Assembly: GCA_016703425.1 (NCBI GenBank)
Contig: JADJCA010000001.1
Coordinates: 496,001-560,000, forward strand
Length of the DNA: 64,000 bases
From: Myxococcales bacterium
GTDB taxonomy: Bacteria > Myxococcota_A > Polyangia > Polyangiales > Polyangiaceae
Direction of reading: 5' to 3'
In this document: positions 25,386 to 34,364 of the stretch, one piece after another
How the letters are laid out: the number at the start of each line of letters is the position of its first letter
How positions within the stretch are numbered: position 1 is the stretch's first letter
Program-made: the position numbers and the translations under genes
Notes under the pieces: generated by a model
Told to the model about the DNA's origin: nothing
The model's input: the letters and a program-made list of their open reading frames with translations, nothing else
Databases searched by the model: none

Positions 25386-25790
25386 TCACCCCTCCTCAAA
25401 ATAGTCGCTGTCCACCTTGCGCTGGAACCAAACGGCCAGCTCGCGCGCCATGCGGAGCTGATGGAGCGCCTCGGCGTGGTCGCCGCGATCTTCGTGGACC
25501 GCCGCGTTGCCGACGCGGCGCAAGTCGTGAAAGAGCTGCTTCTGCGTCGCGCCGATGGCCCCGCGGTCAAAGAGGCGGTCGATGAGGAACTGCTGCTTCT
25601 CGTCCGGGTCGACGAAGAGCGCGACCTTCGCGGCGGCGCGCTTGGCGAGGACCTCACCGAACTGCCGGAGCTTGAAGAGCGTGACGGCCGGATCGCGCGC
25701 GAAGTGCTCCTCCGCCTGCGTCGCGAGGGCGACGAGCCGCGCGTCGTGGTACGCGAGGAATGCGAAGTTCGGCGAAGGCTGCGTGTTCAA
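25386..25790 (-). CDS. DUF4145-type protein, possibly a truncated restriction-enzyme N-terminus
   Basis: 134 residues from TTG 25790 (MNTQPSPNFAFLAYHDARL). The pattern 'NFAFL...LVALATQAEEHFARDPAVTLFKLRQFGEVLAKRAA...LFHDLRRVGNAAVHE' is that of DUF4145, a helical domain found alone and at the N-terminus of type I restriction subunit HsdR and related helicases. Here it ends with 'VWFQRKVDSDYFEEG' and stops, so either it is a stand-alone protein or the rest of a larger enzyme was lost. No helicase or nuclease segment follows downstream. Confidence 0.6.
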   Translation of the reverse strand: MNTQPSPNFAFLAYHDARLVALATQAEEHFARDPAVTLFKLRQFGEVLAKRAAAKVALFVDPDEKQQFLIDRLFDRGAIGATQKQLFHDLRRVGNAAVHEDRGDHAEALHQLRMARELAVWFQRKVDSDYFEEG

Positions 25791-25968
25791 ATCGCGCGCG
25801 GGAGACCCAACGCGGCCCCCCTCCGGAGGCCTAGTGTACGGAGATTGCGGGGACCGCTCGCGGGATTTTTGGCGGGGGGGGCCGTACTCGGGGCCACTCG
25901 CGAAATCAGCGCCCCGAGCGATCGCCTCGGTGTACTAACGAAGGACGGGAGAGGAGAGGGGGGCCGCC

Positions 25969-27287
25969 GTGAAGACCAAGGGCATCGCGTTGGCGCTCGT
26001 CGCGGGCGCACTCTTCGTCGCGTGCGGGTCGCGCTCCCTCACCGAGGACCTCGCGCCCGCGCTTTCCGGCCCGATGACCGCGGGCCCCGACGCGACGGAT
26101 GTCACGCTGCCTGCGTCGCCGCACGTGATCGTTGTTCGCAAGGCCGGCGACCTCTCGGGGCTCGTCGAAAGCGAGCCGCCTGGAATCAACTGCGGCGCGA
26201 CGTGCGCTGCGGAGTTCGCGACCGGGAAGCTGGTCCTTCAAGGGAAGGACACGCCGACCGCCAGGTTCATCGGTTGGCGCGACGGCGCGACTTGCGCGGG
26301 GGGCGCACCATGCACGCTCGAGGTCGCGCGACTGCCGTCCGTGACGTTCGTGACCGCGGAGTTCGCACCGAAGAAGAAGCGCGTCACAGTGAACGTCGAA
26401 GGGAAGGTTGGCACCGAGCCTGCTGGAGTCGTCACGGGCCTCGGGGCACCCTGCTCGGGCACCTGCGCGACGGACGTTCCCGTCTCGGACGCCATCACGC
26501 TCACGGCCACGCCCGCCGTCAGCGCCGCCTTCGTCGAGTGGCAGGGGTGCACGAAAGTGAACGACGATGTCTGCACGGTCTCCGGCCCACAAGACGCCAC
26601 CGTCACCGCTCGGTTTGTCTCGTGTGGCCTAAGCGGCGATAGCCGCTACGTGGATCACCTTCTGGGACGTGACGAGCCGCGCCTGGGCCACGGGCCCGGC
26701 GTCTGCGCCAACCGGACGCTCGGGTACGCGCTTAGGTACGCGAGCGGCGACGTGTACCTCGCGCCTGGCATCTACCCCGGCGGCGTGAGCGGCGAGTCTC
26801 AGGGCTACACCTTGGTGGGCAAGCAGCACCTCTACGGCGTGCTCGGCGACGCCTCCAAGGTGGTGTTCGAGCCAACGTATTATCAGGGGACCACGAGCGT
26901 GACCTTCAAGGGAGAGTCCAACGGCGTGACCTCCTGCACGTTTCGAGGTTCAACTGTGCAAGGCCTCTTTGGCATTGTCAGTGAGCCGACGTCTCTTAGC
27001 ATCATATCGTCGAAGGCAATATCTTCGACGGGCTATCCATGGACATGTGGGTCCGCGGCGGTGAGCTTACGATCATGCACAACGAGTTTCGTGGATGCGG
27101 CGCCGGCTGCGTCCAATGGGACGGTCTTGCGACCTCGAGCACGTTTTCTTACAACGCGTTCATCGACACGGGGGTCGCCATGAATTGCACTCATTGGCCG
27201 AATCCCGGGCTCGCCTTCCTGGGAAACACCAAGGCTGGCGCAGGACTGCACCGCTGCCTTGGCTGCGCGAATTGCGGCGCGCTCTGA
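25969..27287 (+). CDS. Beta-helix lipoprotein (frame broken once)
   Basis: Lipoprotein signal MKTKGIALALVAGALFVAC, then repeats with Cys pairs ('INCGATCAAEFATG', 'APCSGTCATDVPV') of the bacterial-repeat type (about residues 45-215). A pectin-lyase-like part follows: 'DVYLAPGIYPGGVSGESQGYTLVGKQHLYGVLG'. Near 27005 one base is missing. In the next frame the helix continues as 'VEGNIFDGLSMDMWVRGGELTIMHNEFRGCGAGCVQW' to the stop at 27287. Total about 440 residues. Likely a surface solenoid protein; substrate unknown. Confidence 0.7.
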
Positions 27288-27366
27288 GGCTGCGTTCCGG
27301 AGGCCAAGATTGCGGGGAGCGCCCCGCAGACGCACGACGCGGCTGCCTCGCGTAGGCTCAGCCGGA

Positions 27367-27822
27367 ATGGAACACGCGATTCCTCTGATCGTTCGCCTCT
27401 ATGAGATCGTCGACGAGCTGGAGCGCCTGTATCCGGGGCGGCACTTCACGCCCGATGGCCATATGGTCGGAAGCATTGGCGAGGCTTGGGCCCAGTGGGT
27501 CTTCGATCTCGACCTCTTGCCAGCGTCCGCCCCGACGCACGATGCCAGGGCGAAGGACGGCCGCCTGGTGCAGGTCAAGGCCACGCAGGGCAAAGCCGTC
27601 GCGCTCTCGAGCGAGCCGGACTACCTCATCGTCCTGAAGCTCGCTCGCTCGGGTCACGCCGAGGTCGTCTACAACGGTCCGGGCGCGGAGCCGTGGTTGG
27701 CCGCAGGCAAGCCCGCAAAGACCGGCCAGCGACCGCTGAGCCTCAGCAAGCTCCGGGCGCTGGACGCACGAGTACCCGTGGGCCAGCGGTTTCCCGTCGT
27801 GCGATGCCGCGGGGCGGCCTGA
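27367..27822 (+). CDS. DUF6998 protein
   Basis: 151 residues from ATG 27367 (MEHAIPLIVRLYEIV). The pattern 'LYPGRHFTPDGHMVGSIGEAWAQWVFDLDLLPASAPTHDARAKDGRLVQVKATQGKAVAL' is that of DUF6998 proteins, whose 'GSxGE...D...DGR.VQVKAT' core resembles a PD-(D/E)xK nuclease arrangement (Asp...Gln-Val-Lys). Catalysis is unproven. No signal peptide. The 80 bases upstream hold no recognised promoter. It converges with the sigma-54 activator gene, 9 bases away. Confidence 0.75.
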   Translation: MEHAIPLIVRLYEIVDELERLYPGRHFTPDGHMVGSIGEAWAQWVFDLDLLPASAPTHDARAKDGRLVQVKATQGKAVALSSEPDYLIVLKLARSGHAEVVYNGPGAEPWLAAGKPAKTGQRPLSLSKLRALDARVPVGQRFPVVRCRGAA

Positions 27823-27831
27823 TCGTCGAGG

Positions 27832-29253
27832 TCACTTCCACGCGCGCATCTTCCTCAGCCGCGCGTACACCGTCGTCCGCGAAATCCCTAACTCCCGCGC
27901 GACGGCAGCCACGTTGCCTTGGTTGCCCTCGTACGACGCGGTGAGCGATGTGTCGTCGATGCCCCTCGGCTTGAAGGCGCTGAGCGCAGCGGCGGCCGCG
28001 GCCGCGTCTCGCTCGGGTCCTTCGACCGGCACGCCACCCGTCGCGCCGCCCTCCGCGCCTCCTCTCGGCGGAAGCACGCTCTCCTTCACGGGCGCCGGCG
28101 GGCGATCGCTCGCGAGCACGGGCAGGATGGTGCCCTCGGCCCGGATGACCGGCTGCTCTTTGCGCGCGGCTTCGGCGGCGGCACGCCTCACTTCGGCGAT
28201 CAGCTCGCGCACGTTGCCGAAGTCCCACGACGCGCGCATGCACGCCTCGACGAACCGCGCCTCCGCCACCGGCGCGCCGGCGATGCTCTTGCGCGCGAGC
28301 TCGACCAAGAAGGGAATCTCGTCGAGCCGCTCTCGCAACGGGGGCAGCTCCAGCTCGCGCTCGGCGAGGCGCATGATGAGGTCGGCGCGGTATTGCCCTG
28401 CGCGCGCCATGTCGCGCAGGTTGCGGTTCGTGGCGCTGACGACGCCCACGTCGATCTTCTTCACGTCCTGCGTGCCGAGCGGCCGGATGACGCGCTCTTG
28501 CAGCGCCCGAAGCAGCTTCGGTTGCACGTCGAGGGGAAGCTCGCCCACCTCGTCCAAGAAGAGGACGCCTCCGTTCGCGGCCTCGAACGCGCCTTGCACG
28601 TCGCGATCGGCTCCGGGGAACGCTCCGCGCCGCGCGCCGAAGAGCATCGACTCGGCGAGCTGATGCGGGATCTCGGCGCAGCTCACGGCCACGTACGGTC
28701 CGCGCGCGCGCTTGCTCGCGGCGTGGAACAGCTTCGCCATGCGCTCTTTGCCGGTGCCCGGCTCGCCGCGCACAAGGAACGTGTCGAAGTGTCGCGCCAA
28801 GTCGGCGATCTCCTCGCCCACGGCGCGCATCTCGGCGCCCACGACGACGCCGCCTTCGAGCAAGTCGGTGCGGCCGGCGTACGGCTCGAGATCGGCCACG
28901 GCGAGGAAGAGGCAGCCCCCGATGCGAAACAACGTCGGCAGCGCAAACCCGTGCGTCACGCCCTCCGCGAGCTGCCGATCGCCCACGTGCGTGCCGTTGC
29001 GGCTTCCGAGATCGCGAAGCCGCAGCTCGCCCGCTTCGAAGCCCACCTCCGCGTGCCGTCGCGATGCAGCGTTGTCGCTCTCGGGCAGGACGATGTGGCA
29101 CCGCGCGTCGCGCCCCACGTCGAAGGGCCGCGCCTGGAACGCGTACGTGCGGCACGTGGGCGCGTTCCCAGCCCAAAGGAGCACGAGCCCCGGCTCAGGC
29201 GGCCGCTCGCGCGTGAAGAGAGGCGTATCGTCGGCGGTCGTGTTCGAGGACAC
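27832..29253 (-). CDS. FHA-domain sigma-54-dependent activator
   Basis: 473 residues. N-terminal FHA domain (about 30-120) with 'VGRDARCHI', 'SRRHAEV' and 'GSRNGTHVG', which reads phosphothreonine on a partner kinase target. The AAA+ sigma-54 interaction domain follows: Walker A 'GEPGTGKE' (163-170), Walker B 'GGVLFLDEVGEL', 'SATNRNL', 'ERELELPPLRERLDEIPFL'. The loop that contacts sigma-54 reads GAFPGA (210-215) rather than the usual GAFTGA. C-terminal Fis-type HTH: 'GNVAAVARELGISRTTVYARLRKMRA'. FHA-type activators are characteristic of myxobacteria, where Ser/Thr kinase signals control development genes. The target promoter is unknown; no clear -24/-12 box was noticed nearby. Confidence 0.88.
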   Translation of the reverse strand: MSSNTTADDTPLFTRERPPEPGLVLLWAGNAPTCRTYAFQARPFDVGRDARCHIVLPESDNAASRRHAEVGFEAGELRLRDLGSRNGTHVGDRQLAEGVTHGFALPTLFRIGGCLFLAVADLEPYAGRTDLLEGGVVVGAEMRAVGEEIADLARHFDTFLVRGEPGTGKERMAKLFHAASKRARGPYVAVSCAEIPHQLAESMLFGARRGAFPGADRDVQGAFEAANGGVLFLDEVGELPLDVQPKLLRALQERVIRPLGTQDVKKIDVGVVSATNRNLRDMARAGQYRADLIMRLAERELELPPLRERLDEIPFLVELARKSIAGAPVAEARFVEACMRASWDFGNVRELIAEVRRAAAEAARKEQPVIRAEGTILPVLASDRPPAPVKESVLPPRGGAEGGATGGVPVEGPERDAAAAAAALSAFKPRGIDDTSLTASYEGNQGNVAAVARELGISRTTVYARLRKMRAWK

Positions 29254-29329
29254 GGAGAGGGAGGATAACCCGGGTGGCGCCGCTAAAAGGCAGGAGTGTC
29301 GACGAGCCTGAAGGACGTTCGCTCGTGCG

Positions 29330-29845
29330 TCATCCGCGCGGGCGCGCCCGATTCTCAGGGCAATCGAACATGCCCACGACGGTCACCGCCCTTTGGGGCG
29401 TGCCGTTACTGCCTCGGTACTCGTACGTTCCGGTGACGACCCCGCAAAATCGCGCCGTATCCGCGACCAGGAGGGCGCTCGCATCACCGACGGCGAAGAA
29501 GCTGAGGGTCTCATCGCCGGCTTCGACCAAGCCGGCCGTCACGCGGTGCCCCTCCACGTCGGCGGCGCCCGACTGGATGAGCGTGACGACATGCCCCATC
29601 CGCTTGCCGAACGCCGTATCCGGGTCGCGCCACACCTCTTCGAAGGACGTCTCGTTGGGCACGTCCACGTCGGTCCAGCAGAGGTGTTGCGACGCCCACG
29701 CGGCCAAGAGGAGGGTGCCGTCGTTCTCCTCACTGACCATCGCTGCCATCCACTCCCGAGCGACGCGGACGGCGGTTTCGAAGTCGCCGATGGAGAGCAT
29801 TTCGTCGGTCGATAGCGAATCTCGCACGGCCCGCCAGTCTGACAC
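29330..29845 (-). CDS. Hypothetical protein, 171 residues
   Basis: Acidic cytoplasmic-looking protein starting MSDWRAVRDSLSTDEML. Pattern: helical first half ('FETAVRVAREWMAAMVSEENDGTLLLAAWASQHLCW'), then strands ('HVVTLIQSGAADVEGHRVTAGLVE', 'RFCGVVTGTYEY'). No motif or family recognised. Upstream of, and in the same direction as, the sigma-54 activator. Confidence 0.6.
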   Translation of the reverse strand: MSDWRAVRDSLSTDEMLSIGDFETAVRVAREWMAAMVSEENDGTLLLAAWASQHLCWTDVDVPNETSFEEVWRDPDTAFGKRMGHVVTLIQSGAADVEGHRVTAGLVEAGDETLSFFAVGDASALLVADTARFCGVVTGTYEYRGSNGTPQRAVTVVGMFDCPENRARPRG

Positions 29846-29930
29846 GATCGACCCGCAACCGCGCCGTCAAGTGGGGCTGGATCCACCGGTGGGCTTCCCT
29901 GACTTCTCCGTAACAGCGGCCTCACGTGGA

Positions 29931-29999
29931 TCCTCCACGTGCCCCCCGTGGAACGACCGCACGGGGCACATCAAGAGATGTCCGGCTAAACTGGGACCG
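29931..29999 (+). repeat. Orphan copy of the Uma2 gene leader
   Basis: About 69 bases nearly identical to 31042-31108, the leader in front of Uma2 copy 2, including the inverted repeat CCCCGTG/CACGGGG and the 'ctaaactgggaccg' just before the start codon. Here the gene itself is missing; the next bases look like a decayed start region ('cccactccaag'). A weaker match, right half only, precedes Uma2 copy 1 near 7092-7135 on the minus strand. Confidence 0.7.
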
Positions 30000-30017
30000 C
30001 CCCACTCCAAGGAGCCC

Positions 30018-30632
30018 CTAGGGCAACGTCAGCGTCATCGCCACGCCCTGATACCCGAGCGTGTTCTGACCGTCGATCACGCTCAGATACCAAGGGCCCG
30101 CCGCTGCTGGCTTGGTGAAGTCTCCGAAGGCGCCAGAACCAGGCGTGTACGTCCATTGCGTGGTGGCTGCGTCCGGGTCGAACGGATCGGGCTGCGCGCC
30201 GCGCTTCAAATAGAGTTCGACGTCGTCGCCGATACAGTCACCACTGCTGCAGGTGCCGCCCCTGAGCGAAAGGCGAACCTGTGACGCGCCGCCCGGCACC
30301 ACGAAGCAGTACTCGCGGGGCGAGTTGCCATTCGGCGTGCTCTTCAAGGTGATCTTTTGGCCCACGGTCAGCGTCGGCACTCCCGGCTCGCAACCCGCCG
30401 CGGCTGCGGCGTCGTCTTCGCCTCCACCAGCATCCGCCCCTCCGCGTCCGCCGCCTTGGCCCGAGCCACCGCCGTTGTTGCCTGGCTTAGACGTCGCAGT
30501 GCCGCCGTCCGCGTCGGCGCCTGCACCGTCGCCGCTACCGCCACCGGACGGGCCATAGGTGCCCGTGCCGCTGCAGCCCGCCGCAAGACTCGCCCAGAAA
30601 AGCAGCCCGTAGGCTCCCGTGTGCACGCTCAT
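30018..30632 (-). CDS. Lipoprotein with pre-peptidase-like C-terminal domain
   Basis: 204 residues from ATG 30632, preceded by a strong ribosome site (GGAGG seven bases before the start region). Lipobox ASLAAGC, then a long Gly/Asp/Ala-rich linker (about 20-85). The folded part, 'GVPTLTVGQKITLKSTPNGNSPREYCFVVPGGASQVRLSLRGGTC...DDVELYLKRGAQPD', ends 'GPWYLSVIDGQNTLGYQGVAMTLTL', the pattern of bacterial pre-peptidase C-terminal (PPC) jelly rolls. Such domains are carried by secreted enzymes, but no enzyme part is present here. Probably a surface-displayed lipoprotein. Confidence 0.75.
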   Translation of the reverse strand: MSVHTGAYGLLFWASLAAGCSGTGTYGPSGGGSGDGAGADADGGTATSKPGNNGGGSGQGGGRGGADAGGGEDDAAAAAGCEPGVPTLTVGQKITLKSTPNGNSPREYCFVVPGGASQVRLSLRGGTCSSGDCIGDDVELYLKRGAQPDPFDPDAATTQWTYTPGSGAFGDFTKPAAAGPWYLSVIDGQNTLGYQGVAMTLTLP

Positions 30633-31041
30633 CGATTCCTCCTTCTCGTCGAACAACGCGAAGACGGACGTGCATTTGGACCGTCGCAGAAGAAGTGAAA
30701 CGTAAATGCGGGCGGGCCGCGCAAAACGGTACCCCTTGAGCCCTCCAACTGGGAGGCCGCGCGCGCAGCGAAGAACGAGCGCGCTCGTGCGGAGCACGCC
30801 GAGGGCCTTGAAATCCGGTGCTCGTTATTGCGTCGATGCGTACGGCGCGCGTGTTGAAAGGAGTCGGCCACCTGGATGCGGCCCACCGCGTCCAAGGCGA
30901 TCGCGTTGGGGCTTGAGAAGTCGACGTTGCGAGTCCCCCGTGGCCGTTGGCCGTTGGCCGTTGGCCGTCCGAGCCCGTCCGCGGCCACCCTGGCCGCCGA
31001 AAAGCTCAAGGGTCTCCCGCGGCGTCCGATGGCGCGCGTCG
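30633..31041. repeat. Gene-free stretch with a GGCCGTT tandem repeat
   Basis: Upstream of the lipoprotein and of the Uma2 leader. GGCCGTT repeats head to tail almost four times at 30942-30968. The 7-base unit is not a codon multiple, which argues against coding use. No convincing gene is seen; both flanking promoters should lie here. Confidence 0.5.
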
Positions 31042-31108
31042 TGCTCCACGTCTCCCCGTGGAACGACCGCACGGGGCACATCAAGAGAGTCCGGCTAAAC
31101 TGGGACCG
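31042..31108 (+). promoter_or_regulatory. Leader of Uma2 copy 2, repeated at 29931
   Basis: Contains the inverted repeat CCCCGTG-GAACGACCG-CACGGGG (31055-31077) directly before the start codon region. The match with the orphan copy ends almost exactly at the start codon. This suggests that the leader was copied as a unit or that the gene was later lost. Confidence 0.5.
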
Positions 31109-31921
31109 ATGGCGTCACTGCCCAATCCCAAGCTCACCTATGTGCGCCCCGTGCGGCCGCTCCACTTTCCGGAATCGGAGCCGGAGGAGGAGCACTTGGG
31201 ACAACATCCGCGCCACTGGGATCTCTGCGTTGCGCTCGTGAACGTTCTTCGCGCCGTCTGCGGCGAAGCGAACGCCGTAGCGGGCGACATGTTCGTCTAC
31301 TGGGTGGCGACGGTGAACGACGACCGCGGTCGCCGCGCGCCCGACGCGGCCGTGAAGCTCGGCCTCATGCAATCGGAGCTGGTGCAGCACGGCTCTTGGA
31401 AGACATGGGAGTTTGGCGTGCCGGAGCTCGTCGTCGAGGTCCTCTCGCTGTCGGACACGCGCGAGCGCTGGACGCTCACCGAGAAGCGCGAGGCCTACGA
31501 GGCCATGGGCGTGCGTGAGTTCGTCTGCTTCGACGTTGACGCGCCCGAAGGGAAGCGCGTCCGCGTCTGGGACCGCGTCGACGGAGACTTCGTCGAGCGC
31601 GTCGTCGAAGACGAGAGAACGCCATGCGTCACGCTCTCCCATGCCTTCGGCGTCTCACTCGACTGGACGGTCGCGGCCGCCGGTCGATGGTCAGCGTCCC
31701 TCCGAGTCCTCAAAGACGGGGCCCTCGTGCTCATGCCCGAGGAGGCTGCGCTCGCCGCACAAGCGAGGGAGGCCGCCGCGATGTCGCGGGAGGCCGAAGC
31801 GAACGCGCGCGAAGCCGTCGCCAAGCAAGGCGAGGCGGACGCCAGGGCCAGCGAGGCCGCCGCCCATGCCCGCGTCCGCGAGCTCGAAGCGCTACTCGCC
31901 CAGGCGACCGCGAAGCGCTGA
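31109..31921 (+). CDS. Uma2-family putative PD-(D/E)xK nuclease, copy 2
   Basis: 270 residues from ATG 31109 (MASLPNPKLTYV). Core nearly identical to copy 1: 'FPESEPEEEHLGQHPRH', 'GRRAPDAAVKLGL', 'GVPELVVEVLSLSDTRERWTLTEKREAYEAMGV'. The predicted catalytic Asp, Glu and Lys are all present. The C-terminal coiled coil is longer than in copy 1: about 60 residues of Ala/Glu/Arg heptads ending LEALLAQATAKR. Probably cytosolic nuclease-like; target unknown. The pair 24 kb apart with a third orphan leader points to recent spread within the genome. Confidence 0.8.
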   Translation: MASLPNPKLTYVRPVRPLHFPESEPEEEHLGQHPRHWDLCVALVNVLRAVCGEANAVAGDMFVYWVATVNDDRGRRAPDAAVKLGLMQSELVQHGSWKTWEFGVPELVVEVLSLSDTRERWTLTEKREAYEAMGVREFVCFDVDAPEGKRVRVWDRVDGDFVERVVEDERTPCVTLSHAFGVSLDWTVAAAGRWSASLRVLKDGALVLMPEEAALAAQAREAAAMSREAEANAREAVAKQGEADARASEAAAHARVRELEALLAQATAKR

Positions 31922-31971
31922 TCCGCTCGGCCCGCGCCCGACGGCCCGCGCCCGACGACGCACGAGCGACG

Positions 31972-32795
31972 CTACGCCAAGCGCCGATGGCTCGCGCACG
32001 GCAGCGCCGCGCGCACGCGCTCTTGGTACGCGAAGTCGAGCGTGGCCACCGCGACGCCGACGCCTTCGCTCGCTTGCGCGATGACTTCGCCCCACGGATC
32101 GATGATGACGCTCTTGCCGAACGTGGCGCGGCCGCCCGAGTGCGTGCCCCACTGACCGGCGGCGACGACGAAGGCCTGGTTCTCGATGGCGCGGGCCCGC
32201 AAGAGCGCGATCCAATGATCCTTGCCCGTCTGCAGCGTGAAGGCCGCCGGCACGAGGAGCACGCGGGCCCCGGCGATCGTGAGCTTGCGATAGAGCTCCG
32301 GGAAGCGGAGGTCGTAACAGACGCTTAGACCCACCGAGACGTCGCGCACGTCGACGGTGAGGGGAGCATCACCGGCGGTGGTGGCCTCGCTCTCGCGGTA
32401 AGAGCGGCCGTTGGGCACGTCGACGTCGAAGAGGTGAATCTTGCGGTACGCGGCCACGAGCTCGCCCGCCGGCGAGAAGACCGCGCACGTGTTGAAGGGC
32501 CGCGCGGCGTCGGGGCTGCGCTCGGGCATCCCGCCGCCAACGAGCGTGAGCTTGTGCGCCCGCGCCGTCTCGCGGAGGAACGTCACGATGGGGCCTTCGC
32601 CATCGAGCGCCTCGGCGTGGGCGCGCTTCTCGACGTCGCCGGCCATGAACGCGAAGTTCTCCGGGCTAGAGCACCAGCTCGGGGCCGCGCGCCGCGGCCT
32701 CGGCGACGAGCTCGCGCGCCTTTGCGAGGTTGGCGGTGACGTCCTCTTGGCTGGACATCTGCACGACGGCGACGGGCAAGGGGCGGGGAGCCATG
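31972..32795 (-). CDS. Nitrilase-superfamily amidase, Nit-like (frame broken once)
   Basis: Starts at ATG 32795 with 'MAPRPLPVAVVQMSSQEDVTANLAKARELV'. A stop appears near 32668-32670 because one extra base shifts the frame; removing it gives 'ELVLSPENFAFMAGDVE' and joins the rest. The catalytic Glu-Lys-Cys set is present: Glu in 'PENF', Lys in 'YRKIHLFDVDVP', Cys in 'SVCYDLRFPELYRKL'. 'YRKIHLFD' points to the Nit1/omega-amidase branch (deaminated glutathione or alpha-ketoglutaramate type amides) rather than true nitrilases. About 273 residues, the usual length. Converges with Uma2 copy 2. Confidence 0.8.
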
Positions 32796-32907
32796 GCCCC
32801 CGAGTCTACCGCGAGCGGGCGCTGTCGAGTCCTCCACTCGTCGGGCGCCGACGCCGATCAGCCAGGTGATAAGCCATGCCGACCGGCGATAGCGATCAGC
32901 CGTGCGA

Positions 32908-33834
32908 TCAACCCATGCCGATGGAGGTCACCAGGATCGTCACCGCCTTGAGGGCCTCGACGGCTCCCGCGCAGGTCGCGAAGGTCGCATGACTCTTGGC
33001 GAGGACGACGACCTTGACGGGGGTCGGCTCTCCGTTGAGCGGCGCCGGGGCGAGCGGCCTCGTCATCGTAATCTCGAAGCGATAGCGGCCCGCCTCTTCC
33101 ACCAACCTTACGTTTCGCAGGGTCTCCGTAGGACTGCAAAGCTCTCGGGCGGACTGCCCGATGAGCGACGATGCGTCGCTCAACATGTCTCGCGTGGTGA
33201 GGAACGCTTCGCCGGGGTCGGTGCCGTCATCGAAGGGGCCGCCGTCTAGGAGCGGCTGACCGTTCTGGTTGACGATCACGAAGGTGCGAGCTTCAGGGTC
33301 GACGCTCACGCGAGCCTCCCCAAAGATCGACGCAACGTCGATGGCGCCGCGCTGGAGCACCGCCGCGTAACGCGCGGCCTCGCCAGCCTTGGCGTAGGTC
33401 GAGCGGGCCAGCAGGTTGCTGCCCGACTTGACGGTCACGAACTCTCCGTGTTCGTCGTGGGCCACTTCGACGTTCTTGGTGTTCGTCCGCGCAAAGAAGA
33501 AGCGCGCCGCGCCGCGGCGAGCGGAAGCCGCCGACACATACGCCTGGGCCGAGTAGATGGGCGCGCTCTTTTGGTCGGGCGTCCGGACGATGAACCCGAA
33601 ACCCGTCTCACCGGGACCGTCGAGCGGAACCACCTGGAGCATCGGCAGGGTCGCGCCGCCTTCCAACGCGTCCAGCCCGCAGGCCGACTGCTCACGAACC
33701 ATCCGTGGCGCCGACGAGGGGGCACACTGCGTGGCGTGCCCCGCCAGCGCGCCCTCGTCGATGCCCGCGTCCGCCCCGCCGCCTCCGCACGCCACGACCG
33801 CTAAGAAAACCAGGGAAAGCGAAATCTTCCTCAC
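32908..33834 (-). CDS. Hypothetical lipoprotein, 308 residues
   Basis: Signal MRKISLSLVFLAVVAC with the lipobox Cys at 16 and a Gly-rich start. The mature part is mixed alpha/beta: 'GETGFGFIVRTPDQKSAPIYSAQAYVSAASARRGAARFFFAR', 'RTFVIVNQNGQPLLDGG', 'LRNVRLVEEAGRYRFEITMTRPLAP'. The Cys pair (C52 and one near the end, 'ATCAGAV') may bridge. No family recognised. Probably periplasmic-side anchored. About 70 bases from the nitrilase start. Confidence 0.6.
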   Translation of the reverse strand: MRKISLSLVFLAVVACGGGGADAGIDEGALAGHATQCAPSSAPRMVREQSACGLDALEGGATLPMLQVVPLDGPGETGFGFIVRTPDQKSAPIYSAQAYVSAASARRGAARFFFARTNTKNVEVAHDEHGEFVTVKSGSNLLARSTYAKAGEAARYAAVLQRGAIDVASIFGEARVSVDPEARTFVIVNQNGQPLLDGGPFDDGTDPGEAFLTTRDMLSDASSLIGQSARELCSPTETLRNVRLVEEAGRYRFEITMTRPLAPAPLNGEPTPVKVVVLAKSHATFATCAGAVEALKAVTILVTSIGMG

Positions 33835-34023
33835 GTTGCACCTCGACGGTGCCGAAGCAGCCAGCGTGCCAGCGGGAGCAGGCGGCAGGCGCCGACTCTG
33901 CGTTAAAAGCCTCCCGGAATTACCGGACGCGGTTCGCCACGACGTGGATCGACCTACGCAACTGGAGGCGCTGCGCCGCTGCGTTCGCCCCCACTCCGAG
34001 CAACGTGTCCGCGAGCGCCGCAG

Positions 34024-34262
34024 CTACCGCCGGCGACGCGGAAAGACCTTGTCGAGGAGATTGGTGAGCGATGGCTCGGTGCTCTCGACGTCAGCCGGCT
34101 CGTGCTCTCTGATTCGTTGGACGATGCCCGCGAAACTCATGCCGCTCGTGTCGCTCTTCGCGAGGACGGTGCGCCGGGAAACTTCGTGCAGGTGATCCCG
34201 TCGGTCGTGAACGGAGCGGCTCCGCGCGCGCCCTTGATGCCGATGGAGAGCCGACTGGCGTC
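34024..34262 (-). pseudogene. Deleted and frameshifted copy of the 35046 lipoprotein gene
   Basis: The last part reads TVLAKSDTSGMSFAGIVQRI...SLTNLLDKVFPRRRR, matching the end of the gene at 35046 (TVLAKSDTLGQSFARIV...LDKVFPRRRR). Upstream, in another frame, are 'RLSIGIKGARGA' and 'CTKFP', which in the intact gene are about 80 codons apart. So the middle is deleted and the frame shifted. No signal peptide remains. The flanking 33835-34023 and 34263-34364 hold nothing else recognised. Confidence 0.7.
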
Positions 34263-34364
34263 GGCAGTCTAGCGCGGGGGTCCTCGTGGGGGATAACTCG
34301 ACATTGCGCCGCGAAGGCGAGGAAGGCCTGAACGCCGGCCCCGGCGCTTGCACCTACGCACGCC

